Positions 8,809 through 17,945 of a stretch of 64,000 nucleotides of DNA are shown here, in pieces. Source of the stretch: Algicoccus sp048820935. Lineage in GTDB: Bacteria; Pseudomonadota; Gammaproteobacteria; Burkholderiales; Burkholderiaceae_B. The DNA lies in contig NZ_JBMERD010000005.1 in NCBI RefSeq assembly GCF_048820935.1, positions 62,001 through 126,000 of the forward strand, written 5' to 3'. Below the pieces are notes generated by a model, which saw only the letters and a list, made by a program, of their open reading frames with translations, ran no database searches and had not been told where the DNA came from. Made by a program: the position numbers and the translations under genes. Position 1 is the stretch's first letter. Each line of letters begins with the position of its first letter.

Positions 8809-9900
8809 ATGAACGTTACTCAGTCCTACGAGCTTGCGCTCCAGAAGAATGGTTTTCAGGCGGATGCTGCACAAAAAAAGGCCGTTGAACGGCTGCAGCA
8901 ATTCTACGATGAATGGCAAGCTTATCAACGAGCGCGCAGTAATCCATTGAGACGGCTACTTTCTCGAACCGAACCCCCTCGTGGGGTTTATTTATGGGGT
9001 GGTGTCGGACGTGGAAAAAGCTTTTTGATGGACGCGTTCTACGACACGGTGGAAGATTCACGTAAAGCCCGTTTGCACTTTCATGAATTTATGCGTAGTG
9101 TCCATCGGGCGATGGATAAGGTTAAAGGTCGGCAAGATCCATTGGAAGAAGTCGCACGTGAAATTGCTTCTAAGTATCAATTGATTTGCTTTGATGAGTT
9201 TCATGTCTCAGACGTTGCAGATGCCATGATTCTGCATAACTTGCTCTTTGCGCTCTTTGAGCGGGGTGTGGCATTTATTATGACGTCGAACTATGAGCCG
9301 TCCACACTCTATCCCGAGGGTCTACATCGAGATCGGATATTGCCAGCGATTCAACTGATTTATGAACGCATGGATGTCTTAAACGTGGACAGTGGGGTGG
9401 ATTACAGACGCCGTTCACTGGAGCAAGTTGAAGCCTACCATTACCCATTGGATGCGGGCGCGCAAGTTGCCATGGAAACCGCGTTCGAGACGTTTTCTGA
9501 ATCAGAACGATTGAAGCCGGAAATCGAACTTGAACATCGCCTTATCCCTGCGGTTGCACGATCAGAAAATGTGATTTGGTTTGATTTTGAAACCCTGTGT
9601 GAAGGGCCTCGTTCACAGAATGATTATCTAGAATTGGCAAATCAGTATCAGGTGGTCCTGCTCTCGGATGTACCTAAAATGACAGCGAGACAATCATCAG
9701 CGGCTCGACGCTTTACGTGGCTGGTTGACGTTCTGTATGATCATCGAGTTAAGTTGATTATCTCGGCAGACTGTGAACCAGAAGCCCTCTACACTGAGGG
9801 GCCCATGTCTAATGAGTTTCATCGAACGGTGTCGAGACTGCTGGAAATGCAATCACTGGAATATTTGGAATCAGAGGCACGTGTTGCCGCTGAACTATAA
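8809..9900 (+). CDS. zapE: Cell division protein ZapE (AFG1-like ATPase)
   Basis: Cytosolic P-loop ATPase of the AFG1/ZapE family, 363 residues, implicated in FtsZ-ring behaviour and stress survival. Walker A GGVGRGKS is at residues 64-71 within RGVYLWGGVGRGKSFLMDAF; Walker B is LICFDEFHVSD near 124; the family motif FIMTSNYEPSTLYPEGLHRDR follows. The ending ISADCEPEALY...FHRTVSRLLEMQS is also typical. The gene follows the odh cluster, as is usual in Burkholderiales, and is separated from it by hairpins. Confidence 0.93.
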   Translation: MNVTQSYELALQKNGFQADAAQKKAVERLQQFYDEWQAYQRARSNPLRRLLSRTEPPRGVYLWGGVGRGKSFLMDAFYDTVEDSRKARLHFHEFMRSVHRAMDKVKGRQDPLEEVAREIASKYQLICFDEFHVSDVADAMILHNLLFALFERGVAFIMTSNYEPSTLYPEGLHRDRILPAIQLIYERMDVLNVDSGVDYRRRSLEQVEAYHYPLDAGAQVAMETAFETFSESERLKPEIELEHRLIPAVARSENVIWFDFETLCEGPRSQNDYLELANQYQVVLLSDVPKMTARQSSAARRFTWLVDVLYDHRVKLIISADCEPEALYTEGPMSNEFHRTVSRLLEMQSLEYLESEARVAAEL

Positions 9901-9923
9901 ATTTTGTTTTAAAGAAAAATCTT

Positions 9924-11282
9924 ATGAAAACTCGTGTGCTGACTGGGATCACAACGACAGGGATTCCTCATTTAGGTAATTATGTAGGCGCCATTCGTCC
10001 TGCCATTCGTGCCAGTCAGGCCGATGATGTCGATGCTTTTTTCTTTTTGGCAGACTACCACGCATTAGTTAAATGTGATGAGCCGCAAAGAATTGCCGAA
10101 TCTAGATTGGCCATTGCGGCGACTTGGTTGGCTGCAGGTTTGGATACGAATAAAGTCACGTTTTATCGTCAATCTGATATTCCGGAAATCCCGCAATTGA
10201 GCTGGATGCTCACCTGCGTCACAGCAAAGGGATTGATGAATCGTGCCCATGCCTATAAAGGCAGTGTCGATCAAAACCGTGAAAAAGGTCTGGAAGACGA
10301 TGATGGAATCACGATGGGCTTATTCTCTTATCCCATCCTGATGGCCGCCGACATCTTGATGTTCAACGCGAACAAAGTTCCAGTCGGTCGAGACCAGGTA
10401 CAGCATTTGGAGATGGCGCGAGACATCGCGCAACGTTTCAATTATTTGTATGCTAGCGAGTCTAAACCGCTCTTTGTACTGCCCGAAGCCGTGGTGGATG
10501 AGGCGGTCGCGATTTTGCCGGGCTTAGATGGCCGCAAGATGTCGAAGAGTTATGGCAACACTATTCCTTTGTTCGAAGGTGGTTCGCGCCGTTTACAAGA
10601 AACGGTGTCTCAAATTGTGACTGACTCTCGTTTGCCTGGGGAACCTAAAGATGCACATGATACGCATATGTTCCCGATTTTTCAGGCGTTTGCAACTGAA
10701 GAAGAGACGGCACAATTTGTGCAAGATTTGAAAGAAGGTTTGGGTTGGGGTGAGGCCAAGAAACGTCTGGTACAGGTCGTAGAGCGTGAGATTGAACCCT
10801 TACGGGTTGAGTATGAAAGTTTGATGACGCGTCCTGATGATTTGGAAGATATTTTGCAGGCCGGGGCTGCTAAAGCTCGAGAAATTAGTGCGCCGATGAT
10901 TGAGGCTGCGCGTGAGGCAGTTGGACTGTGTGGAGTCAGTGCGCCTGTTGTGTCAGTTAAAAAAACCAAACAAAAGGCAAAGCTAGCCCGTTTGGTGACC
11001 TATCGCGACGAAGATGGACAGTTCCGTTTGAAACTGTTTTCTGCGACGGATGAAACACTGGCAATCTCTTTACCAGTAGCCAATCCACGCGATTTAGGTG
11101 CCGTGACCCAGCAGTTAAAACAACCTTCGGTTGAGATCTGTGTGGATCCAACGGATGAGAAAGCCTATCAGGTGATGAACGGATCCGAAGTCCTTGCGCA
11201 AGGGATGGCAAGTGACAGCGTACAAACGCGCGATGTGCTGATGGCTGCAACCCAAGTCGCCATTGTGCAGCTGCAGGACTAA
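9924..11282 (+). CDS. trpS: Tryptophanyl-tRNA synthetase with C-terminal extension
   Basis: Class Ic aminoacyl-tRNA synthetase that charges tRNA-Trp. The HIGH-equivalent is in TTGIPHLGNYVGAI (residues 11-24) and KMSKS is at 205-209 in GLDGRKMSKSYGN. The catalytic and helical domains end near residue 345, the usual end of short bacterial TrpS. About 105 further residues form a separate-looking domain starting VKKTKQKAKLARLVTYRDEDG; comparable extensions exist in some proteobacterial TrpS proteins, but I cannot assign a function. It begins 23 bp after zapE and ends 5 bp before the helicase gene. Confidence 0.95.
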   Translation: MKTRVLTGITTTGIPHLGNYVGAIRPAIRASQADDVDAFFFLADYHALVKCDEPQRIAESRLAIAATWLAAGLDTNKVTFYRQSDIPEIPQLSWMLTCVTAKGLMNRAHAYKGSVDQNREKGLEDDDGITMGLFSYPILMAADILMFNANKVPVGRDQVQHLEMARDIAQRFNYLYASESKPLFVLPEAVVDEAVAILPGLDGRKMSKSYGNTIPLFEGGSRRLQETVSQIVTDSRLPGEPKDAHDTHMFPIFQAFATEEETAQFVQDLKEGLGWGEAKKRLVQVVEREIEPLRVEYESLMTRPDDLEDILQAGAAKAREISAPMIEAAREAVGLCGVSAPVVSVKKTKQKAKLARLVTYRDEDGQFRLKLFSATDETLAISLPVANPRDLGAVTQQLKQPSVEICVDPTDEKAYQVMNGSEVLAQGMASDSVQTRDVLMAATQVAIVQLQD

Positions 11283-11287
11283 TCTCA

Positions 11288-13336
11288 TTGGATAATTCTT
11301 TGCACACTGCGTTGAGTCAGGATCTGAAAGATGAGATTGACTCGATTTTTGGGCAAACGGGGCGTTTGCAGCAGGCGTTTGAACACTATATTTCCCGTCA
11401 AGCGCAAGTTGACCTTGCAGGTGAAATTGCGCAGACCATTGAAGAATCCTCATGCCTGATTGCGGAAGCGGGAACTGGGATTGGTAAAACGTGGGCCTAT
11501 TTGGTGCCTGCCTTGTTGCGTTCAGAAAAAACGTTGATTTCAACAGGAACCAAGACCTTACAGGATCAGCTTTTTGAAAAAGACCTGCCTCAAGTCTCTA
11601 AAGCTTTGGGGCTTAGTGTCAACACAGCCGTTCTAAAAGGGCGCGCAAACTATGTGTGCCACTATCACTTAAAAAGAGCGAACGAAGAAGAGGGTGCTTT
11701 AACGCATCGTAAACAAGTCGTCTGGTTGCGAGATATTACGAGATTTGCGGCAAGCTCAAATACGGGTGATAAGGCGCAGCTGGAAACGGTGCCGGAAGAT
11801 GCCGATATCTGGCGCATTGTCACCTCAACGCGTGAAACGTGTTTAGGACAAGAATGCCCACACCTGTCAGACTGTTTTGTTTATAAAGCCCGACGTCAGG
11901 CGCAGCAAGCGGATTTGGTGGTGATCAATCACGCCTTGTTTATGGCTGATGCTGCCCTGCGTGATGAGGGTGTATCAGAGCTTTTACCGCAGGCTGATTT
12001 GGTGGTGTTCGATGAAGCGCATCAGTTGCCTGATGTGGCGACCCGTTTTTTAGCACAATCCATCTCAACAGCTCAAATCACGGATTGGGCGCGCCAAGTC
12101 GAAGTGTCTGGTTTGGCTTATGCACGTGAAACAGTCCGGTGGCGTGACTTGTGCGCAACGCTCACACAAAGCATGAAAGATTTGCGCTTAGTCTGCGACT
12201 GGGTGTCAGCGTTGAACGGGCAGCGCGTCATGCGTGACCAGTTTGAGCGAAACGAAGAGAGTATGGAACTCTTTGCGAAGCTTTGTCAGGCGGTTGATGC
12301 GATCGTTGAACCACTCAAAGCACAAGCTGAGCGTCACATTGACCTAGAAATGCTCATGAATCAAGGGGTCGGTTTTCAGGAGAAATTACAGCACTGGCGA
12401 CCCGATGCTTTAGAAAACCCTGTCGGCCAAACGTCCGATGCGATCAATGCCAATTTGGCCCAAGTGGATTGGGTGGACTGGGTGGAGTTGTTCTCAGCCC
12501 ATGTACGCTTTAACAGTGCGCCTCTGTCGGTCGCCCAAGCTTTCTCAAAAGAGCGTCAAGCACAACAGGCTTGGGTGTTTCTGTCGGCCACTTTGTCTGT
12601 AAAGGGTGATTTTCAGTACTTTACGTCTCGCCTTGGGCTTGAAGATGCAAAAACAGTGCGCTTTGCATCGCCGTTTGATTATGGACAGCAGGCCTTATTG
12701 TGTGTACCCGAGACATTACCTCAAGTGAATGATCCAACGTTTAATGAACGTTTCGTGGAGTATTTGCTACCGCTCATCCAATTGAACGATGGTGGATGTT
12801 TAATTTTATGCACAACGTTAAGAGCCATTGAGACGATTGGGGCAGCCTTAGAACACAAACTCAAGGATCTGGGCATTGAATGGCCTGTGCTGCGTCAGGG
12901 GCAGCAGTCGAGGGCTGTGTTGCTATCGCAATTTCGTCGTGAACCCAAAGCCATTCTGATTGGAAGCGCGAGCTTTCGGGAAGGTGTGGATTTAGCGGGT
13001 GAACATTTAACGCTGCTGGCAATCGATAAACTGCCATTTGCACCACCCGATGACCCTGTATTGCAAGCGCGCATCCGTCAGTGCGAAGCACGTCGTGGCA
13101 GCCCGTTTATGGAGTTGCAGATCCCTGAGGCTGCAATTGCTTTAAAGCAAGGTGCAGGGCGCTTAATCCGAACAGAAAAAGATTGGGGTGTGCTGGTGAT
13201 TGGTGACCGACGCTTGGTCGAAAAATCATATGGTCGCAGGCTTTGGCAAGGCTTGCCACCTTTTCAGCGAACGCGTGAACAAGACGTTGCTTTGTCGTTT
13301 ATTCGAGAAAAGCGCAACACGAATAAAGACGCGTAA
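11288..13336 (+). CDS. dinG: DinG/YoaA-type ATP-dependent DNA helicase
   Basis: Superfamily 2 XPD-like helicase, 682 residues. Walker A is AGTGIGKT (61-68). Iron-sulfur cysteines are visible in YVCHYHLKRA and in ETCLGQECPHLSDCF (four Cys in total), and the DEAH box lies in LVVFDEAHQLPD near residue 240. Later motifs include GSASFREGVDLAGEHL and QGAGRLIRTEKDWG. The start is a TTG at 11288 inside the short gap after trpS, with a GCAGGA-like site upstream; no in-frame ATG lies near. By homology it unwinds D-loops, R-loops or replication intermediates. DinG and YoaA are close relatives and I cannot separate them firmly. Confidence 0.85.
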   Translation: MDNSLHTALSQDLKDEIDSIFGQTGRLQQAFEHYISRQAQVDLAGEIAQTIEESSCLIAEAGTGIGKTWAYLVPALLRSEKTLISTGTKTLQDQLFEKDLPQVSKALGLSVNTAVLKGRANYVCHYHLKRANEEEGALTHRKQVVWLRDITRFAASSNTGDKAQLETVPEDADIWRIVTSTRETCLGQECPHLSDCFVYKARRQAQQADLVVINHALFMADAALRDEGVSELLPQADLVVFDEAHQLPDVATRFLAQSISTAQITDWARQVEVSGLAYARETVRWRDLCATLTQSMKDLRLVCDWVSALNGQRVMRDQFERNEESMELFAKLCQAVDAIVEPLKAQAERHIDLEMLMNQGVGFQEKLQHWRPDALENPVGQTSDAINANLAQVDWVDWVELFSAHVRFNSAPLSVAQAFSKERQAQQAWVFLSATLSVKGDFQYFTSRLGLEDAKTVRFASPFDYGQQALLCVPETLPQVNDPTFNERFVEYLLPLIQLNDGGCLILCTTLRAIETIGAALEHKLKDLGIEWPVLRQGQQSRAVLLSQFRREPKAILIGSASFREGVDLAGEHLTLLAIDKLPFAPPDDPVLQARIRQCEARRGSPFMELQIPEAAIALKQGAGRLIRTEKDWGVLVIGDRRLVEKSYGRRLWQGLPPFQRTREQDVALSFIREKRNTNKDA

Positions 13337-13354
13337 AAAGCATACAGAAAGAAG

Positions 13355-13400
13355 AAAGCCTGTTCGCATGACTGAGTAGATAGTCGGGCGAACAGGCTTT
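13355..13400. terminator. Bidirectional terminator between helicase and bamD
   Basis: A perfect 13-bp outer stem (13355-13367 and 13388-13400) begins with AAA and ends with TTT, so it can act in both directions between the convergent genes. The 20-nt interior contains a further short stem (GACT/AGTC). Confidence 0.75.
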
Positions 13401-13417
13401 AATTCAATAGAGCTTAA

Positions 13418-14278
13418 TCAGAAGAGATAACGCATAGGATTCCACCAGCTGTATTCAGCATTGGGGAAGCCTTTTTCGATCAGCTCGGTATCGGGGAAGT
13501 TGGCCAATAAGACACGCTCACTGTCGGCAGCCATGTCAGGCAACTCCAGTTTCTGATACGACAGCATCATGATGTAGAGAGCTTGCTCAGACGCCGGGAC
13601 ACCTTCAAACTCAGTCAGAACACGTTGCGCACGGTTAATTGCCGCGACGTAACCCTGACGGTCGTAATAGAAACGCGCGGTGTGTAGTTCATGCTCAGCC
13701 ATGATGTTGACCAGCCAGTTCATCCGTTTGCGAGCATCATCGGCGTAACGACTTTGTGGGAATCGGTGGACCAGCTCATCAAACGCAGCGTAAGACTCTT
13801 GCATGGCTTTAGGATCGCGTTCTGCAGGATCTTGTAGGGTGACCGATGAAAACACAGCGCTAGGCGGTGTAAACAGGATCAGGCCACGTAGAAAGAGCAT
13901 GTAGTCAGTCCCAGGGTGATTGGGATACTGCTGCAAGAAACGGTTAATTGTTGCCAGTGCCATTTCAGGTTCCTGATCTTTCCACTGGACGTAAGCCAGA
14001 TTGATCAGCGATTGCTGTGCGTAAGGCCCAAATGGAAAGCGTGCTTCAACGCTGGTGAAGCGACGTTGTGCGGCTTTCCAGTTGCCTGAGTTCATTTCGG
14101 CTGTCCCGTCTTGGAACAAGCGTTCAACCGACCAATTGGCTGTTTCGTCGGTTTCCTGCCCACTGGAGGAACAACCGCCTAACAGGGCGAGGCTCAGGAG
14201 AAGACTGAGGATAAGAATAAGTTTCTGAGGCCCATAATCACGAAAATTTGATTTGGCCAGCATCGGAATGGAGATCAC
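13418..14278 (-). CDS. bamD: Outer-membrane assembly lipoprotein BamD
   Basis: Periplasm-facing lipoprotein of the BAM complex that inserts beta-barrel proteins in the outer membrane. It has a Lys-containing n-region, a hydrophobic stretch LILILSLLLSLALL, and a lipobox LGGC giving an acylated Cys near residue 36, followed by tetratricopeptide-like helical repeats (WKAAQRRFTSVEARFPFGPYA, ALATINRFLQQYPNHPGTDY, DELVHRFPQSRYADDARKRM). The GTG at 14278 is preferred over the internal ATG because AGGA lies 8 nt upstream of it. It is divergent from rluD, a classic arrangement. Confidence 0.92.
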   Translation of the reverse strand: MISIPMLAKSNFRDYGPQKLILILSLLLSLALLGGCSSSGQETDETANWSVERLFQDGTAEMNSGNWKAAQRRFTSVEARFPFGPYAQQSLINLAYVQWKDQEPEMALATINRFLQQYPNHPGTDYMLFLRGLILFTPPSAVFSSVTLQDPAERDPKAMQESYAAFDELVHRFPQSRYADDARKRMNWLVNIMAEHELHTARFYYDRQGYVAAINRAQRVLTEFEGVPASEQALYIMMLSYQKLELPDMAADSERVLLANFPDTELIEKGFPNAEYSWWNPMRYLF

Positions 14279-14331
14279 GCAACTTTTCCTAGTGTTAGCA
14301 TTCAGACTGAATTATAGAACCTTAACATCAC

Positions 14332-15294
14332 ATGGATGCAAGTAACGAAGAAGAGATTCACGGTGCACAGATTATGCATCAGTTTATAGTGCCTTCCCCT
14401 TTGGGGCGTGAACGTCTAGACAAAGTGATGGCCGCTATGTTGCCACAATTTTCTCGTGCCCGTTTACAAAACTGGGTGCAGGCAGGTCATGTGTCGGTCA
14501 ATGACCAGATTCAGACTAAACCCAGAATGATGCTTAAAGTGGGTGATGCGATCCAAGTTCAGGTGCAGCCTGATGAGTCTGAGTCTTTCATGACAGCGCA
14601 ACCAGTGAACTTTGATGTAATTTCAGAGTCTAAACAATGGTTAGTGGTCAATAAGCCGGCAGGTTTGGTTGTTCATCCTGGCGCAGGCAACTGGTCGCAC
14701 ACTTTGCTCAACGGTTTGTTATATCGTTTTGAAGCGCTTAAAGACGTCGAGCGAGCTGGCTTGGTGCACCGTTTGGATAAAGATACTTCAGGTCTGATGG
14801 TGGTTGCACGGACAGCACTAGCCCGTGAAGAACTGATTCGGCAATTGCAAGCACGGACTGTGAAGCGTGAGTATATTGCTCTGGTTCAGGGGCACGTTCA
14901 AGCGCAGCAGGGAACTATAGAGCGATCGATTGGACGCGACCCTAGGGTTGCTGTCCGTATGAGCGTTGTGCGCCCGATTGCAGCCAAAGAAGCCCGAACT
15001 GATTATCAGGTTGTACGCCGTGGGATGTTGAAAGGTTCTCCGGTGAGCGAAGTGATTTGCCAACTACATACGGGTCGTACGCATCAGATTCGTGTTCACA
15101 TGGCCAGTGAAGGTCATCCACTGGTTGGTGACACTTTATATGGTGCTGCGCGCTCCGAGTGGGCACCTCGACAGATGTTACATGCGCGCGCATTGGCATT
15201 TGAAGATCCACAAACACAGGCTCGTATGGCCTTTGAGTGTGCATTGCCAGAGGATATGGCGTATTTGCTTGATGAAATGCAAGCGATTACGTAA
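14332..15294 (+). CDS. rluD: 23S rRNA pseudouridine synthase RluD
   Basis: RluA-family pseudouridine synthase (320 residues) that modifies helix 69 of 23S rRNA. The N-terminal S4-like RNA-binding domain (GRERLDKVMAAMLPQFSRARL) is followed by a catalytic domain with the active-site Asp in GLVHRLDKDTSGLMVVA and the RTHQIRVHMA motif. The ATG at 14374 (MHQFIVPSPLGRERLD) would give an N-terminus closer to other RluD proteins; neither start has a clear Shine-Dalgarno. The divergent bamD and downstream pgeF support RluD over the paralogue RluC, which is encoded at 46.0 kb. Confidence 0.92.
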   Translation: MDASNEEEIHGAQIMHQFIVPSPLGRERLDKVMAAMLPQFSRARLQNWVQAGHVSVNDQIQTKPRMMLKVGDAIQVQVQPDESESFMTAQPVNFDVISESKQWLVVNKPAGLVVHPGAGNWSHTLLNGLLYRFEALKDVERAGLVHRLDKDTSGLMVVARTALAREELIRQLQARTVKREYIALVQGHVQAQQGTIERSIGRDPRVAVRMSVVRPIAAKEARTDYQVVRRGMLKGSPVSEVICQLHTGRTHQIRVHMASEGHPLVGDTLYGAARSEWAPRQMLHARALAFEDPQTQARMAFECALPEDMAYLLDEMQAIT

Positions 15295-15339
15295 TGTGAA
15301 TATTTGATTCATTCGATTCAGAATATTTCGGAGGACCGC

Positions 15340-16110
15340 TTGAACCAACCATTCAAAACATCAAACAGTGTGTTGTCGGTACAAGGGTTAAGTCCGAACG
15401 TTTGTGTGCTGAGCACCACACGCTATGGCGGCGTGAGCCAATCACCTTTCGAAAGTTTAAATCTAGGCATGCATGTGGGGGATGATCCACAGGCCGTGCA
15501 AGAAAACCGCGACCGCCTAATCAAACTTTTACCAGCCGAACCACTTTGGCTAGATCAGGTGCACGGGTGTGACGTTGTGGATGCGGATGCGTCACGCACA
15601 GATGTGCCGCAGGCAGATGCGGCTGTAACCACTCAACCTCAACGGGTGCTCGCCATCATGACGGCAGATTGCCTGCCTGTGGTTTTGTATTCAGAAAAAC
15701 ATTCTGTGCTTGGCATGGCGCATGCGGGTTGGCGTGGATTGGCACAAGGTGTGCTTCGAGCCGTTGTGGATGAAATGGTCGCCAAAGGTTGTCCTGTCGA
15801 TGCCATCTCAGCTTGGATTGGGCCTTGCATTGGTCCGAGCGCCTACCAGGTGGATGCGAGTGTTCGGGATGCGTTTTTGAATTTAAGCGCTACGTTCGCG
15901 GACTGCTTTGTTGAAGATGTGAGCGCATCTGAGAAATGGGTGGCTAATTTACCCAAAATTGCCATCAAACAATTATATGACTTGGGTGTAAAGCAGGCTG
16001 TTTGGAGTGGATATTGCACAGTCCAAGATGAGGCGAAGCGTTTTTACAGTTATCGCAAAGAAGGTCAAACCGGTCGAATGGCGACTTTGGCTTGGATCAC
16101 GAACCCATAA
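15340..16110 (+). CDS. pgeF: PgeF/YfiH multicopper-like (laccase-domain) protein
   Basis: DUF152 family protein, 256 residues. Family members have been described as purine nucleoside phosphorylase/adenosine deaminase-like enzymes and as peptidoglycan editing factor. Metal-binding residues are visible in WLDQVHGCDVVDAD, IMTADCLPVVLY and GMAHAGWRGLAQGVL, and the tail has FYSYRKEGQTGRMATLAWI. An upstream TTG at 15304 is in frame, but the TTG at 15340 has a strong GGAGGA at 15330-15335, so I prefer it. It follows rluD by 45 bp, the conserved rluD-pgeF pair. Confidence 0.88.
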   Translation: MNQPFKTSNSVLSVQGLSPNVCVLSTTRYGGVSQSPFESLNLGMHVGDDPQAVQENRDRLIKLLPAEPLWLDQVHGCDVVDADASRTDVPQADAAVTTQPQRVLAIMTADCLPVVLYSEKHSVLGMAHAGWRGLAQGVLRAVVDEMVAKGCPVDAISAWIGPCIGPSAYQVDASVRDAFLNLSATFADCFVEDVSASEKWVANLPKIAIKQLYDLGVKQAVWSGYCTVQDEAKRFYSYRKEGQTGRMATLAWITNP

Positions 16111-16203
16111 ATCTGAGCTGTCGTTTGAATTGAGCCAAAGCCCAATATTTTAACCTGAAAATCTTATATCTTTATATATAACTATCATCGGGTAAAAAGC
16201 GGG

Positions 16204-16237
16204 TTGACAAGATATCGATGTTAAAGCAGATTAACAT
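16204..16237 (+). promoter_or_regulatory. Possible promoter upstream of phaC
   Basis: The 165-bp gap before phaC is strikingly AT-rich at 16150-16200 and then contains a perfect TTGACA at 16204-16209. Downstream candidates for a -10 (GATTAA at 16229, TAACAT at 16232) have poor match or spacing, so this is only a candidate. Confidence 0.3.
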
Positions 16238-16275
16238 TATGGTGATGAGTTTAAGTGATGAGAGAAGGGGGGACT

Positions 16276-17898
16276 GTGGCGAATGACTTTATGAAACTCT
16301 GGGGCAAAACTCCCATGTTTAATAGCGAAGCGTTAAAGCAAATGCAAGAGCAGTTTATGAATAACTGGCAGCAACTTGCAACGTCGGCAACTCAGAATGA
16401 ATTACCTGAAATTAAAGACAGACGCTTTAGAAATGAGGCTTGGCAGCAAAGTCCTGCGCATCTAATGATGGCGCATATGTATTTAATGTCGAGTCAAGCC
16501 ATGAAAGACATGGTTCAAAAAGCGGCCGTGCCAGAGGAAATCAAGGAGCAGCTCGATTTCTCGGTCAATCAATGGGTCGATGCCATGTCGCCGGCAAACT
16601 TTCTGGCCACTAACCCTGAAGCACAAAAAATGCTGATCGAAACACGCGGTCAGTCTTTGCAGCAAGGCGTGCAGAACTTTTTAAGTGATTTGGCCAAGGG
16701 TCGGATTTCGCAAAGTGACGAAAGCAAGTTTGCAGTGGGTGAAAATCTGGCTATCACCCCAGGCTCTGTAGTTTTTCGAAATAAATATTTTGAACTGATT
16801 CAATACAAGCCACAAACTGAAGAAGTTTATCAGCGCCCCATTTTATTGGTGCCACCTTGTATTAATAAATACTACATTCTGGATTTGCAGCAAGATAATT
16901 CATTTGTGAAATATCTGGTCTCGCAAGGGTTCACCGTATTTTTAACGTCATGGCGTAATCCATTACCAACCGATACGGATGGTATTGAAACAGCGACCTG
17001 GGATGATTACATCGAAGACGGTGTTTTGACGGCGATTGATCTGGTTCGAGATATCTCTAAAGTCCCCAAAATCAACGTGCTGGGATTTTGTGTTGGCGGC
17101 ACGATGCTCTCGACGGCATTGGCTGTGGCTGCAAGTCGTCGTCAAAGCCGTGTTCAATCGCTAACCTTGCTCGCGACAATGCTGGATTTTTGCGATACCG
17201 GTCAGCTTGGTTTGTTTGCCACTGAAGCGCACACACGTCTTCGTGAACAGCAAATCGGTCAGGGAGGTCTGATGACTGCCCGTGAATTGTCGACAACGTT
17301 TTCGTTTTTACGCCCCAATGAGTTAGTCTGGAACTATGTGGTCTCGAATTATCTGAAAGGCGAGACACCCATGCCGTTTGACCTGTTGTTTTGGAATAGC
17401 GACAGCACGAACTTAGCTGGACCTTTCTTCGCATGCTATTTCCGAAACATGTATCGCGAGAATCTCTTGGCAACGCCGAATGCGATCAAAGTCTGTGGCA
17501 AGCCAGTTGATTTGCGCAAAATTACGGTGCCGACTTATTTATTGGGTTCGAAAGAAGACCACATCGTGCCGTGGAAGACCGCCTACGTGTCTTCACGTCT
17601 GATGTCTGGTGACAATCGTTTTGTGCTGGCTGCATCTGGGCATATTGCGGGTGTGATTAACCCAGTTTCAAAGAACCGTCGTAGTTACTGGGTGAACGAA
17701 ACGCAGGATACGGATGTCCCTGCCGATGAGTGGTTTGAAAACTCCCAAGAGTTGCCCGGCAGCTGGTGGACGGATTATGTGCAGTGGCTTGCTAAACAGT
17801 CTGGCAAGAAAAAAGCCGCACTGACACAAGAAGGTTCCGAGACGCATCCTGTGCTGGAGGCAGCACCAGGTTCATACGTCAAAGTACGTGCAGTTTGA
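16276..17898 (+). CDS. phaC: Class I poly(3-hydroxyalkanoate) synthase
   Basis: Polymerises (R)-3-hydroxyacyl-CoA into storage polyester granules. The alpha/beta-hydrolase core carries the lipase-like box GFCVGGTM with nucleophile Cys (C272), LLGSKEDHIVPW with the catalytic Asp, and ASGHIAGVINP with the catalytic His. The N-terminal 180 residues are the usual class I helical region. GTG at 16276 (VANDFMKLWG) is chosen because of the GAAGGGGGG stretch just upstream; GTG 16255 and ATG 16258 would add a few residues without a ribosome site. It heads a phaC-phaB-phaR set. Confidence 0.95.
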   Translation: MANDFMKLWGKTPMFNSEALKQMQEQFMNNWQQLATSATQNELPEIKDRRFRNEAWQQSPAHLMMAHMYLMSSQAMKDMVQKAAVPEEIKEQLDFSVNQWVDAMSPANFLATNPEAQKMLIETRGQSLQQGVQNFLSDLAKGRISQSDESKFAVGENLAITPGSVVFRNKYFELIQYKPQTEEVYQRPILLVPPCINKYYILDLQQDNSFVKYLVSQGFTVFLTSWRNPLPTDTDGIETATWDDYIEDGVLTAIDLVRDISKVPKINVLGFCVGGTMLSTALAVAASRRQSRVQSLTLLATMLDFCDTGQLGLFATEAHTRLREQQIGQGGLMTARELSTTFSFLRPNELVWNYVVSNYLKGETPMPFDLLFWNSDSTNLAGPFFACYFRNMYRENLLATPNAIKVCGKPVDLRKITVPTYLLGSKEDHIVPWKTAYVSSRLMSGDNRFVLAASGHIAGVINPVSKNRRSYWVNETQDTDVPADEWFENSQELPGSWWTDYVQWLAKQSGKKKAALTQEGSETHPVLEAAPGSYVKVRAV

Positions 17899-17945
17899 AA
17901 AGGTTTGCTTTATTACTTGATGGATCCAGATAAGGAGAATTGTTT

